Shown here in pieces: positions 32,717 to 45,591 of a stretch of DNA of 64,000 nt. Every line of letters starts with the position of its first letter. Within the stretch, counting starts at the first letter, position 1. Position numbers and translations under genes: made by a program. Origin of the DNA: Cranoglanis bouderius (lineage: Eukaryota > Chordata > Actinopteri > Siluriformes > Cranoglanididae); assembly GCA_023630585.1 (NCBI GenBank), contig CM042539.1, forward strand, positions 26,267,255 through 26,331,254, read 5' to 3'. A model generated the notes under the pieces. That model saw nothing but the letters and a program-made list of their open reading frames with translations. It searched no databases and was not told where the DNA came from.

Positions 32717-34073
32717 CTTGGCTTGAGAAGTCAAAATGAATCGACTTATTTGAATCAACTTTTCGAGGTATTTGTTAACAGGAAATAAGGTGAGCCTTAC
32801 TGTATTGTTATGCATTTTGCATGAAGAGAAAGAGAAGGCTTAGCCCTGCTAGACCATTAATAAAAGAGTATATGGTTCAAGAGCTGAGATATATAAGGTA
32901 TGTGGCACATATTCTGTCAGTTGAGGTCTTTTAGGTGAGTACTGAATACAAACTGTGTGGCACACTGAGACTACGCTTGACAGTGTGTCCCCTGAAAAAG
33001 CTTCTCTTGCCATCTCTTTCTCCTCTCTGCTGTGAATCCTATTGTATTCTCTCAATTCCAAGCACTGTTAAGATGCAAGTCAGGACTGGAAGTGTTTCTG
33101 CATTTAATTACCCAGCTTAAATGTGACATTAGAGACAGGCGTGTTGTCGATTTCGCTGTGAAGGTCAAGGGGATTTGGAGACACATAATCAACGGTGCAT
33201 TCTGGCTTAGTTGTGCCTGATGTCTGACCTCTAAACCTCTGGACTCATCATGTACACCTCTGGGGAATGACATCAGTTGAGATTCATGACGTCCTCAAAT
33301 TGAATGCTGGTGGGAGAATGGAAGCTGGCACAGTTGCCCTGGCTCTCGGCCGCTATTTTACTTAAACGGCTTGGTTTATTAATGGCCGTCAGCAAGGATG
33401 TCCTGCACACGGTTTTAGCAGATTGCTTTAACAGTGTCTGGATGTAAATCTCATCTCTTAGTCCATCTAGTCTCTGGAGTTCCCATCTCTTCTAAAAAAA
33501 TTGTATAAAGTGATTTAAAAATAAAAAAAAGAACAATGTAACAGGTGGTGTAATTTCGCAGGTTAATTTAGCTAACTAGCTAACTTTGAAAATGTTAAAT
33601 TAAGTTAACTAGTTAGCTAAGTTTTATAAATTTGTTAAATTATTTGGTTAGTTAAGTTTATTTTAGTTGATAATAGGTCTTGGCACTCATTCCAAAACAT
33701 TAGCTAACCAACAAGCGAAATTTTAGGATTGTCAGACTTAATAGAATATTTTCTTTATGACTGATTGCTTAACTAACTAACTAGTCATGCAGGATCAGGC
33801 ATAATGAACTTGTCATCTCTTTTTTTTTTTCAGTTAAAATTTTTCTTTTTACTCGTGTAACGAATCAATCATTACTAGCATTATTCTTTTCCACCAGAAT
33901 AATGTAATGGATCAACTTTAAACATGAAAAACGAAACAGAAGCGCACGCTTGGATTCAAAGCACCTTTTTAAAGGAGACAAGTTTTAAAGCGTGCCCACA
34001 TTATCTACCAGAATGTGTAGTAAATCGGATGAATCTGCAACGTTTAAAAATATTCTCCACCAGTTACAATTTA
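32717..34073. other. Intergenic DNA
   Basis: No gene. 33540-33800 is rich in palindromic GCTAACTAGCTAAC-type words (AGCT/CTAG/TTAA). A retroviral-type leader-like repeat begins near 33890 (see next entry). Confidence 0.4.
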
Positions 34074-35222
34074 TGTAACGAATTAAAAGATGTTTAACAC
34101 GTTTAAATGTATTCTCCAATTTATATAAGGAATTAGCTCGAATGGCGTGAAATATATCTATATATCTAATCAACATGTTGTGACCAGTTATAAATATACA
34201 TCAGCCATGAAAGGGAATTCATGTATGTACACATATACATATAGATAATTACTACAACGGATTATAATTAATTATGACTATGTATGTGGTCTAGATCAGC
34301 TTTTAGGGTTAGCTGTAGTCTAGTTTAGAATTATGAACTCTAAAGAGGGAGTTTATCCTTCTGGCCAAGAAGGAAATCTCCGTTTCCAGAGCGCGTAGCG
34401 AGATCGTAACGTTTAATACACTCATCACGTGAACAAAAACAGAGAAAATCAAGCATGGGATAATAGATTTTAATAACTAGATGTAACTATGGATACACAC
34501 GACTAACTCTAAGCAAAACATACATATGTACATCTATATACAAGCAAAGAAAAGGAATAGAGAGAAAGTAATGAAGTAAAAGGGAATGAGAGACAAAAAC
34601 ACAACTAATTAGCCTTTTCCAAAACCAGCAACGAACTTAAATCTCCTGTAAACAGGGGTACAATCTTAAATGCAGATATAGGTCCATTAACTATACTTGC
34701 ATAGCTTCGGTATGAAAGTTCGCACGAGGTCGTGTAGAGTTCGCTGGTTCGTCGTGCCGTTTAAAAAGGCCGTCAGCCGTGAGGCGGTTGCATCTTTTGT
34801 CTGGGAGAAAGAGATCCTGGCTTCCTCTTCCTGGGGCACGCGGCCCCGGGGGAGAGAGAAACTGGAAGAGTGTGAGTGAAGAGTTACTGAAGAGAAGAGA
34901 TGACGACTGAGGAGAGAGAGCAAAGAGTTTCACAGCGTGGTGTTGTTTTAAAGACAACACCAACACACACGCCTCTTTGGGCTTTGGGCTATTTGCATGT
35001 CCAGGGAGGAGCCGGTTTATACCATATTATAAATGAAATTAAGAGAAAGCATGAAATAATGTATCCCATTGCAATATGATATGCATAATCAATCAGGGTA
35101 TCGCAAGATGATTAACCACATACCAAATTCGATGGACTTATAAAGAATATTACAAGTAAAACATGGTTACAGACATTTAAAATGATATCCTAAATTAAAC
35201 TATCCAAAATCATTACAGTTAT
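34074..35222 (-). mobile_element. Possible retrovirus-like LTR, minus strand
   Basis: Read on the minus strand, the block starts TGTAATGATTTTGG (35222) and has a promoter-like GGTATAAACCGGCTCC near 35015, a GC-rich R/U5-like region (34690-34990) and an ATTAAA near 34410. A terminal CGTTACA at 34074-34080 gives TG...CA ends. Beyond it, motifs like CTGGTGGAGAAT or CTGGTAGATAATG recur three or four times (about 33890-34070), resembling iterated primer-site leaders. No target duplication was found and no second LTR or coding region is present, so this could also be a host promoter. Confidence 0.3.
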
Positions 35223-36410
35223 GTTATCTGGACACATAACACATGCATATATGAATACATTATAACTATCTAGAAATATGATTATATGTTACATTCAAGA
35301 GACTTTCTTACATTGTGTGTGTGCACGGGTGTATGCTTTGTGTGTGTGTGTGTGTGTTTGCAAGAGTCTTTTGCATTCCAAAGGGGCATCTGGTGAAGAG
35401 GTCAGATAAGGATTCACAGCTCAAGGAGACAGATAAATTTCATTGCTAAACCCAGGCTGATTCAGAAATCAGTTTGATACGTTCAGACGTTACATCGAAT
35501 ACTTGAATATGTTTAATTGTAGATACTTTGTGACTTTCACTCAAGTTTAAATTGAGTAAGATTTTGATTTAAAAAAAGAAAAGTACCTTATACCGTATAC
35601 TTTAACGTACAGTACAGGTTCTCTGTACTTTTCCCACCCCTGTACAAATGGTGCTTAATGCCTTTTTACTGGCAATACCACTCCAGATGATGATACCTCT
35701 GCCATCTCATCTCTGTGGCACTGCAGATAAGCACCACACCAGAAATAAGTTCCTAGATAAGATCTGCAACCCGACCCTCCTCGATTGCTTCCTAGCCTTC
35801 TTTGCACTTCTAGCCAGAATTATCCGAGGACCTCTGGATGTCCGGGGACAAATTCTTCGTCTGCACTGACAGGTAATCCCCATTTTTAGTATGGATCAAA
35901 AATCCAAGGGCACATGAGGCGTCTTGGGGATCTGACTGCGAGTTCCAGGTAGGGGCAAGTTGTATTTATAGCAGGGGTCATCAACTGGTGGACTGCGCTC
36001 TGGATGCTGATCGAGTAAAGCATTTCATCACAAAATACTAAGCCATGAACTACTCACTAATGGTTAAACATTAAGTTTAACCATTGAGTCATGCTAGCTT
36101 AAGACGTTAAAGGATTGCTATGCTATAAAATCCTAATATACAGTAGCTTACATTGTTAACAGTGGACAAGCGTTCACAGGCTATAGATAGAGGCTTTGCT
36201 CTGTGAAAGTTTCTAATGATCCCTTGAAGTTTTAAAGACTGAGCCAGCTCTTAACAGTGAGGGACACTGAATGCCTTTATCAACATACTAGAAGTGACAT
36301 GAAGCTGTAGAATAAATGTACTCAATATGGTCTGGCATTAATTAAGACTTATGACGAGCCCTCTTGGGTATACTGTAGGACGCTAATAAAAGTTTCAGTC
36401 AGGATGTAAC
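35223..36410. other. Intergenic DNA
   Basis: Holds a short GT run (35341-35358) and a likely hAT-MITE end at about 35490-35641 (ends GTACTTTTCCCACCCCTGT, like 59793-60515). No gene. Confidence 0.4.
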
Positions 36411-36546
36411 AGTAAGAGACTGTAGCTTTATCTTTAACTATGTCTCACTCATCTACATTTAGTAAATGTAGATGAGTGAGACATAGTAAGAGACTGTAGC
36501 TTTATCTTTAACTATGTCTCACTCATCTACATTTAGTAAATGTAGT
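36411..36546. repeat. Tandem duplication containing a perfect 24-bp inverted repeat
   Basis: Unit starting AGTAAGAGACTGTAGC occurs at 36411 and again at 36485 (period 74). Within it 36438-36461 and 36463-36486 are perfect reverse complements separated by one base. The second unit repeats the left arm but not the right. Confidence 0.95.
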
Positions 36547-36644
36547 AAATAGTAAAAAGTGTGGGAAAACCTACTGGATGTCACTGTGGCTGAATTCTAG
36601 AATATCTTGGGTTTTACAGGCTTTAATTTGAGAAACCACAAATA

Positions 36645-37075
36645 TACACTATCAGGCCAAATGTTTGTGGACACCTGTCCAATACCCAGCTGTGGTTCTT
36701 TCCCAAACTGTTGCCACAAAGTTGGAAGCACGCAATTGTACAGAATGTCTTTGTATACTGTAGCTTTACAATTTCCCTTCACTGGAACGAAGAGGCCCAA
36801 ACCTGTCCCAGCACGACAATGCCCCTGTGCACAAAGGGAGCTTCATGAAGACATGATTTGCCAAGGTTGAAGTGGAAGAACTTGAGTAACCTTCACAGAG
36901 CCCTGACCTCAACCCCACTGAACACGTTTGGGATAAACTGGAACTGGAGCCTGTGGGCTTCAGGAAAACTTCTGCGGTCGGTTGTCTTTCATGTCAGTCA
37001 AACAGTCGCATCTATGGATGTACAAGTAAAACCTACCAGTCCCTCTCCAGTGAATGCTAGGAGTCTGGATTTGTG
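36645..37075 (+). pseudogene. Tc1-like transposase C-terminal fragment with one inverted-repeat end
   Basis: Begins TACACTATCAGGCCAAATGT then TTGTGGACACCTG, a common fish Tc1 tip. The coding relic holds the second catalytic acid in a 'QHDNAPVHKG' context (about 36815-36840) and the third in 'SPDLNPTEHVWDKLE' (about 36905-36945). Everything between tip and the middle of the catalytic domain is missing, and no right tip is visible. Confidence 0.7.
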
Positions 37076-38117
37076 AGACCAGTCATCTTTTTTTGGGGGT
37101 GTGTGTGAGACTTTTATTAAGGTAAAAAGAAACATTTGCTGTCCAGTCAAATCTTTAAAAAAATAGAAACAAAAAATGATCTGATCCCATCTAGAATGCT
37201 TAAACTTGTCTTGAGACTTATAGTGAGAAAGAAACTAAATTTATGATTTCTGTGAATTTATGAGTTTTGTGTCTTTATCTATATAACTGAGTCAGATTTT
37301 CAGCCGTGATTTTCAGTGCGTAAGTGTTATATTATTTTTTATATTATCTTTTATTTACACTCACACACTGACTGTAGCAGGGAGCTGAATGCATTAAAGT
37401 GTAAGAGTTGCATAAAAAGGACTTGGTAGCAAGAACAGGACACAAGGTCAAGTGCAAAGGCAGTTTTTTTCTTCCCCCCCATTAAAGTTTATACACAGGC
37501 TAAAGCCAAGGTGCAAATAAACCAAGTAAACAACAAGTAAATAAGACAACTGAGACAAAAAAGATGACTTTGCACAAAAAAAGTGCTTGTCTTAGCCTGA
37601 AATTAAACCAGTACAGGCTCTACAGTCTCTCAGATATACAACACTTTCCATCCAGCTATTTATGTGTCCAAGATCTAGCACTGTTATAATTTGGTCCAGG
37701 ACACACATGCAGTAAAGGGAGGTGAAACACAGACTTTGTTTGCACTTTCTAGCTGTTGTAAAACTTGAGCAGAAGCACAAAAAGTCACGGAATAATGTGA
37801 CGATCTGAAGTTTGAATTGGATTGGATTGAAACGATGAAACAGTCTTAGAGACAAAACAAGCACACTTCCAACAAACACACATAAATATACAGAAATACA
37901 AGATAACATTTTACAGTTAGTGTCATAGCACTGCTAGCTAACTCTGCGAGCGATATTGCTGTTGCATACTAGGCTTCGTACTAGCTACATTAGCATTAGC
38001 AGTGCAAACTAATTGTATGTACACTCACCAGAGGCACCAATGAGCTCTGGTCACTCTAACTCCAATACAAGAAATAACAAAGTAAATCAATAGCAAATTG
38101 CAATTGTAAAGGAAACA
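37076..38117. other. Intergenic DNA
   Basis: No gene or repeat recognised. Confidence 0.4.
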
Positions 38118-38412
38118 CCCCTGCTGAAAACAAAGAAAACAATAGAAACCCTCATAGAATTTGTAATGGTTTTAATGGTTATAATAGGAATTGTATTGGT
38201 TTCAATGGGAACTGTAATGGTCCCTGTGGGTCTCTACTGATAATTTGTTGCCTTCTGTTGGAGGTATGTTATGTCTAGTGGATACCATTAAGGACCAATA
38301 ATGGTAATGATAATGGTTTTAAAGGTTAGCTAATGGCTTGTAATGATATTTGTAGTGGAAACCATTAGAATTTCAATGATGGTTTCTATTTTTAAAAATT
38401 TTTTCAGCAGGG
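38118..38412. mobile_element. MITE with about 45-bp terminal inverted repeats
   Basis: The left end CCCTGCTGAAAACAAAGAAA, followed by ACAATAGAAACC, pairs with the right end, whose reverse complement begins CCCTGCTGAAAAAATTTTTA and continues to ATAGAAACC. The interior consists of AATGGTTT/TGTAATGG-type words. 295 bp, no coding capacity. Target duplication not clear. Confidence 0.8.
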
Positions 38413-38719
38413 AACGATAAGCCTTCTTACTCAAACTGACTCCACTTCTTCTGTGGAAATTATGTATGCTTTGTGAGTTCTGAATTTGGTGGCTTTGTTA
38501 CATCTAGGGGTGGAGCTAATTTCTGGGCCAGAAAAAACAGACCCTGAAGACATTATCCAAATCCATTGTATGGCATGGTTTTTAAGTATATTTGAAATCC
38601 TATGATTAATATATCTTTAGTAACATGTTTGAAATTTGCAGATTTAAATCACAAGACTGACAAAAAGCATGAATAGAAAATTACTTTTGGGTCTGAGGCA
38701 GAATCACCCTCACCTCGTG

Positions 38720-38757
<38 letters not shown>

Positions 38758-38996
38758 TGTTATTCCGATGCTGTACTATCGTAAGTCCTATTGAATTTTC
38801 TCTCCACTGCACTTGAATTCCTACAGGTCATTAGAAATTCAAAAGAGGTGCTCTGTACAGATTAAGTGTGAAATATGAAATTGTCCACCATTTGCAGATA
38901 TGCACCAGGCACTTCCTGGTAGAGTAATCCCCCTCCTCCCTTTGCCAGATGGGAGAAGGACGGAAATTGGGTAAAAGCTAAAGGGCTGGCATTGTA

Positions 38997-39063
<67 letters not shown>

Positions 39064-39544
39064 CTCCTCTTCTCCTTTTGACAGATCTATGTGCAGCTGG
39101 AAGCGAACAGCATATCGAGTGCTCACGTCTCTTCCCGGCATCAGAGGGCAGAGTGAGCTAATTTTTCCCCGCTAGCAGCTGCATAATGGGATCTGCAGCC
39201 TTCCTTGTTCACTGTTCCACCAGCCATTGCAGATTAGTGGCGATTAATCTTAGTTAAGAGACACCGGTGAGTGCTTGGCACCCGTCTTTGCCTATGAGGT
39301 TGAGCGGATGCAGGTCCGAATAAATGGCAGAGAATATCAAGTCTAATAGGACAGCGAGTCACAAATACAGCCTTGTGTTTGTCACGGTTGGGGATCAGTT
39401 GTAGTGATGCAACATGCTTGCTTGTCCCTTGTCCCTAATGGTCTGTCTGTTGTTTTTTATTTCTCACACATGCATGAAACCAGGCTTTCCCATCACACAT
39501 TCTCTCATCATTTTCTCTCCTGCTGCCTCTGGGAGACTTCCATG

Positions 39545-39545
<1 letters not shown>
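38413..39545. other. Intergenic DNA, includes complex segment after compound microsatellite
   Basis: (GT)n at 38716-38754 and (CT)n(CA)n at 38997-39060. 39085-39360 is non-repetitive with homeodomain-like TTAAT/ATTA words and a splice-like layout at its left edge (see findings). No confirmed gene. Confidence 0.4.
38997..39060. repeat. (CT)n(CA)n compound microsatellite
   Basis: About 12 CT followed by 20 CA units. Confidence 0.97.

Positions 39546-39547
<2 letters not shown>

Positions 39548-39602
<55 letters not shown>
39548..39602. repeat. (TC)n microsatellite
   Basis: About 27 TC units. Confidence 0.97.
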
Positions 39603-39609
<7 letters not shown>

Positions 39610-41356
39610 GACACATTCCTGCTGATGTCTAGACCATGAATTTACAATGAGATTGCATTGTGCATTAATCATACTGATGTAATTATAAACACAAATGATA
39701 GCTGCCCTTATAGCATGATGATAATTGTAACTGCTTACCATGAGATTAAAATGAAGGTCTGTCATGCATCGCATCCTTGCAGCTCTGTGCATGCATTAGT
39801 GCTAATGGTGGCCTAAATTGTGCTAATGATCAATTGATGAAAAATTGCACAGCCTTAATAGAGAGTTACTGCTAATGATGGTCTGTAAAACCAGTAAACA
39901 AGTTCTGGTTTTCCATTTATGTATACAGAAACATGTATATGGAACTGGTATCAATGTGCTAGCAGGACTAAGCCTGCCGTGTCAGTTAGTGCGACACTAT
40001 AATGTCATTCCAGAAAATGTCACAACACAACCAACATGAAAAATGTCAACAAAAATCTGTCACTTGACCCAGGTTATGTCAAATTGACAAATGCATTTTT
40101 TGATAGCCAATAACTATTGATATGTCTTTATAAATGTTTATGTAGGTTTTGCAAAGGGCTTATATAGCTATTATGCAGCTACATAACCTTTTACATAACT
40201 ACATAACCTCTGAAGTCTACCAAAACCAGAAAGGAAACTTTTTTTCTTTACTGATCTCCCACAAATACCAGTCAGCTTATTGAGTTGATTTTATTTATCA
40301 TCTGTCCCTGTAGGCCAGATACACAGCATAGTCTTTACCTCTATTTTACATTTGTTTGTACATCTAACAGAAAAAATATGGACTGCTTTGTGTATATTTT
40401 GCTTTAATATATTCACTGTCTGAATGTCTCCTAATTGGGTGTGATGGGACGATTTGAACAAATATGCCAAGGCAAATTTTTGATTTAGAATTAATGACCA
40501 GTCCCACTATCAAATTAAACCCTATTCTTGTTCAGAAAAGGATTTTTTTTGTGTGTTTGTGTGCTGATGGCTATTAAGTATATACAAAACACAGTCTTGC
40601 TTCATAACTATGGAGATTTATTGATATGTAATGGTGCATGATACACTTCCATTTCTTAACTTTCACAATAGCTTTTTGTATATCTCTCTTTCTGGCATTT
40701 TATCTCCATGGAGTCTTTCTTGTGCAAATTTTTTTTTTTGCTTATGCCAGGAAAGATTTCCGCCTTGTGGGCAAAACCTGGAGGTCACAAACAACTTTTA
40801 AGTCAAAGGGGTGTGACAGGGTCAGGTAAGGATGATTAAATGCCCTGCAGGTTCATTTCCTTGCTTTGAAAAAAGAAAGAAAGTTTTGAATTTTATAGCT
40901 TTACCAGCTTTAGCGCTTGTATTCTCACTTCGATACAAACTGTGGTTTGTATTTCATGATGTTCTCCAGTCATTTCCTCCAGTTCCATAGTGACCAAATT
41001 GGCAAACTCCAATACCATTTGGAGTTGTGGTTTGGGAGTCCATGCATAATGCATTAGTCCATCCTTTTTATGTCTTCTCAACAAAGCCTTCCTACTTGTT
41101 CTATTAAGATTTGGGCTTGAATAAGTGTTCATCTTGAATCTTGAGTTCAGATACATATACTTGAATGTACCAGCTAATCGTATGACTTAACAGTGATAGT
41201 TTAATTTGACATTTATTGCAAAAATAGCCCATTAAATTAAACATGTATTATGGCCATCATTATGGCCTTCTAGGTGCCTGCACAGTCCTAATATTGAGGT
41301 GGCTTCTATTTCTTTGCTGATCTTCTAATGAAATTGGTTTTCTTGAGTGATGCGAT
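39603..41356. other. Intergenic DNA
   Basis: AT-rich, no gene or named repeat recognised. Confidence 0.4.
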
Positions 41357-41655
41357 GGGGGCATAATAGCACAGTGGGTAGTAATTCTGCGTCACCTTGG
41401 TTTGATCCTGAGCTCAGATTACTGTCAATGTGGAGTTTCTGAGCAAGTTCTCCCCATGTCCATGTGGATTTCCTTTGGGTTCTCCAGTTTCCTCCTACCT
41501 CTGTGGATTGGCTACTCTAAATTACCCCCATGAGGTGTGAATGTGTGTATGTGCATGCTGCTCTTGATGTACTGTCATTCCCGTTCAGCATCTCCTGGGA
41601 CAGACTCCAGATTCTGGCCAGGATAAAGGGATTTTCTAAGGATGAATAGATGAAT
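41357..41655 (+). mobile_element. Old tRNA-derived SINE
   Basis: GGGGGCATAATAGCACAGTG head, GGTTTGATCCTGAGCTC (B-box-like) and GGTTCTCCAGTTTCCTCCTA body, and a GATGAATAGATGAATGA tail. More diverged than the 42.2-kb copy; same subfamily as 54069-54382. Confidence 0.75.
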
Positions 41656-42190
41656 GAGTTGGTGAAGCGATTAATGGTTCCTCAGACTTTTCCAGACAAG
41701 AATGTAAGAGATGTCTGGAGTGGGATTATTAAGCTGTTTTCACACATGAGTTAACATCCAGGATTCTGAGTTTGGTTTGAGGAGGGGCTTATAATTGCAG
41801 GTTTGCTTTCACACTGAAGAATACCTTCTGAACTGTGGATCAATTGCACAATTCCAAAGGTCACTTTACTGCATTCAGGTTTGCAGAATGGAAGACACCA
41901 AGTTCATCCATTTGCTGCTTTTTAAAAAATATTTTCCTTTGGTTTTTGGATGCATGACAATTTGATTTTTGGATGCATGGCAATACCTGCAAACTTTTAG
42001 ACATACACGAGTCATGTGTTTTTTGTGATGTTCTCAGTGCAAGCACTTCCACCACAAAGATGAGCTAATTACAGTCCTCCAGACCTATGAAAGTGAGGTT
42101 TTATAGATCAAAAAGGTGTTACATCTCCTCTGCTAATCATAGCAACCCTTTCTTTGCTATCACAAAACTTGAAACAGGAAGTAACATGAC
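41656..42190. other. Intergenic DNA
   Basis: No supported feature. Confidence 0.35.
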
Positions 42191-42507
42191 ATGCTGACAT
42201 GTTTGCCTCGGGAGTTGTGGATTCGAATTCCGCATCCACCCTGTGTGCACGGACTTTGCATGTTCTCCCCATGCTTCAGGGGTTTCCTCTTGGTACTCCA
42301 GTTTCCTCCCTCAGTCATGCTTTGTGGGCTGATTGGCATTTCCAGATTGTCTGTACTATGTGAATGTGTGTGTGATTGTGCCCTGCGATGGGTTGGCACC
42401 CTGTCCAGGGTGTTCCCCACCTTGTGCTTCGAGTTCCCTGGGATAGGTTCCAGGCTCCCCACAACCCTGTGTAGGATAAGCGGTACAGAAAATGGATGAA
42501 TAGATGG
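42191..42507 (+). mobile_element. tRNA-derived SINE, 5' slightly truncated
   Basis: ATGTTTGCCTCGGGAGTTG, B-box-like GGATTCGAATTCC at about 42221, GTGCCCTGCGATGGGTTGGC, and the tail GGATAAGCGGTACAGAAAAT ending in ATGGATGAATAGATGG. Confidence 0.88.
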
Positions 42508-42756
42508 TAAATCAATCATGTTACAAGGTGCAGAACACTGAGAATGGATAGTTTCCATGCACAATGGTTGAAGCCATGATTGAAGCCCAGACCACGATTT
42601 TAAAAAGGACCTGGGATCAGTCCCCTTGACTGATTCCAGGCTTGAAAATAGCTTTCACGCTTTTCCAAATGTACCAAATTTAGTTACAAATTTACATGTA
42701 TATCAGAGGAGTTGGAAGTTTTTAAGAAGTAGTAACTAAATAATACAGTTTTTGAC

Positions 42757-42894
<138 letters not shown>

Positions 42895-44216
42895 AAGCAG
42901 CAAATCTGCAGCAGCATTGTATTAATTTAAAACCACTGTCATTTATATCTGACATTTTGTTTTGTACACTGAGTCACTGCTACTTAACGTGTGACAGTGT
43001 AGGAGTGTGCCCATTATAAATTGCTCGAACATAGTGCAGGATGTTTTGGGTTCTAAGGCTATGTGAGTTATCACATGAACCATAACATGAAATGTTTTTG
43101 TTAGTGACCTCATGCATCAGCTCACAATTCCCGGCTATTCCGGTGACCATTTCCGTGTTTGACTGCCAAACAGAATAGCATGTGGAACTATTTTCCTGCT
43201 TGACACAAGTGCTTATTACCCATGTCACTCTGTGCTGAGCATTTTGCACCACCCTAATGGTAAATTTCATCAGGTAAAGAATTCTGCAGAACAGTCGCTG
43301 ACAAATCAAATGTCACTGCTCGTCCAAGTTTAATGACTTTTTCTGCTTCCCACTCTGCCGTTTTGTACTTGAGGCATAACGATAGAGCTGAATGTATCAT
43401 GAAAAAAAAGTTCTTCCCAAGGTAGTATTACACAGTTTAAGCAATTTAGGGCGTGTCGAGTTTGACCCTCGACCGCTTGTCGCACACAAAAGCAGTCGAA
43501 TTACAACGCCTCAGTGGAAATACTTTGGTGGTGGCGGAATGCAATAGAGGTGCAATCTCAGCTTTGTGTGCTCACTCGGCTCAAACGAGACGCCTGCTTT
43601 GACTGAAGATCAAGGGAATAAATTACCCTACTGTGGGGAAATAACAAGGTTCACAGTATTTATGCAGTTCTGCCTGACTTGCAAAAAAGTTAAAGGGAAC
43701 CGTATTGTTTCATTGAGTTGTGATTTCAGCGATGGTATAAAAGTGAAGCAGACACAGATGTGATACAACCCATCCAAGCACAACAATAGAGAGCTTTGTT
43801 TAATATTCCTGACCTTATGAGGATTGATCTGTAATTGCATGTTTACTCGCTCTGTGATGGCAGCGTATACAGTATATGACAACAATATCAAAGGCCCTGT
43901 CTAGACGTACTGTATATGGATATTTTTGAAAACGTTTTTTTTTGTCTGTGCTTCAACCTCCTGTCCAGACATAAACAACATTTTGGGTCACTAGCTTTTC
44001 AAATGGTGTAGAAATTTTAGTGTTTTTATGTGTATGGGAAAAATGCATGTTTTTGAAAACGCTGCAGTTACAGCGCCAAACTGTATACCCATGAGTGTGC
44101 CCACTGCGATTATGCATGTATCATGAATGTGCTAGGACTTATCATGACTACTGACCAGGTTGTGACTTTGTGGGTTCTAATGTAATTTCTTTTTTGATAA
44201 GAATTTTGATAAGATT
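42895..44216. other. Intergenic DNA
   Basis: No gene. 43440-43580 has a relatively GC-rich, complex composition with no repeat match I recognise. Confidence 0.35.
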
Positions 44217-44503
44217 TCCATCCATCCATCCATTTTCTGTACCACTTGTCCTACACAGGGTCATGGGGAGCCTGGAGCCTATTGCAGGGGACTTGGGGGA
44301 CACCCTGGATGGTATCACACAATATCACACACTCACATGCCCATTCACACACTACAGACAATTTTGAGATGCCAATCAGCCTACAATACATGTCTGGGGG
44401 AGGAAACCGTAGTACCCAGAGGAAACCCCTGAAGCATGGGGAGAACATACAAACTAGGCAGGAACCCAGCCAAGGGGAGGCAAACGTGCTAACCACTAAG
44501 CTA
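44217..44503 (-). mobile_element. tRNA-derived SINE
   Basis: (TCCA)n tail at left, ATTTTCTGTACCACTTGTCC, GATGCCAATCAGCCTACAAT body, and the minus-strand head ending at GCAAACGTGCTAACCACTAAG (truncated). Confidence 0.85.
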
Positions 44504-45589
44504 ATTTTGTTTTGTTTTATTATAACCCCCTTGTGTGGAGGTGGAAGAACCTGGTACTTGCTGTACTGCTCCTGAATGCATATTGCAAACTAAGATTTTG
44601 GACAAGACTCGGGAGAACATTTTGTATTCAAGTATAACCTTACACAGTAGTTCCTCCTCATTGTCATGGATTAGATTTCTTTTTAAAACAGAGGGGTAAA
44701 AGCTACATAAAAAAATCCATATACTGTATGTGCGGGCATGGCCTACAGGTTGCAAGAACGCTGCTATTTACTTCTTATTTTCCAAATCAAGTTCACTTAA
44801 TATCTCCGTGATATTTGAGGTGATTCCCCCCCCCTTTTTTTTTTTCTTGAGACACTCTCTCATCACTATCAAGCTCTCTGGATCTATAATTCCCTCTGGA
44901 TCATGGTCAGGTTTGACCTAGACAGGGTACGGTTGTCATTAGCATATTAAATTGATGTTCACCTTTCTGGGATTTCTTTTTCCCTTCTTCTTAATACACT
45001 TTGCTTTGCTTTCTTTGACTCTGCTTACCCCATAGAGTGGTTCGATTTTGAAACATCTGTCACACTATAGTCACACTCTCATTCTCTTGTCCTCTCTCAT
45101 CTCTTGGGGGAAAGGTTCTTCTCAAACATCTGGCAATTCTTCTGGACATTTCTCACACTCTTCCACTACTCATCTAGGCTTATCCACGTCAGTACACTTT
45201 GTGCGTGTGATAAACGTACCCTCCATCCTACCTGTACTTATTCCTCCTAGCTAAGGCTCCATTTCTTTTCTCATTTTGTTATGGTGGTCCATAAAATCCA
45301 GGCGCAGCCAATTATGCAGCGTGGCTGATAGATGCCTATCTAACAACAAATGGGAAGGCTATTCATTCTCATACTACCTCTTCTTCCTACACAGGCAGAG
45401 TTCATTTGATGTGGTTTGAAACGAGAAGATACAGTATGTTATTCATTTAGAGCCGCTTGTCATTCCTGAGTAAACGCTCATTAAAATCTACAAATATTCC
45501 CTTTTCAATTCTTTGTCATCCTGACAATGACTTCATTCTATTGCCTGGGTGCTTCCAGCCACTAGTAATTATAGTATAGTGTCTATACA
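44504..45589. other. Intergenic DNA
   Basis: No gene or named repeat. Confidence 0.35.
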
Positions 45590-45591
45590 TA

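Noticed and set aside
34687..34966. Three overlapping ORFs of 60-91 codons on both strands
   Set aside because: GC-rich region opens several frames at once; no recognisable protein family and no consistent codon signal.
35648..35869. 73-codon ORF with hydrophobic segment as a small membrane protein
   Set aside because: No start context, homologue or splice partner; length is within chance expectation.
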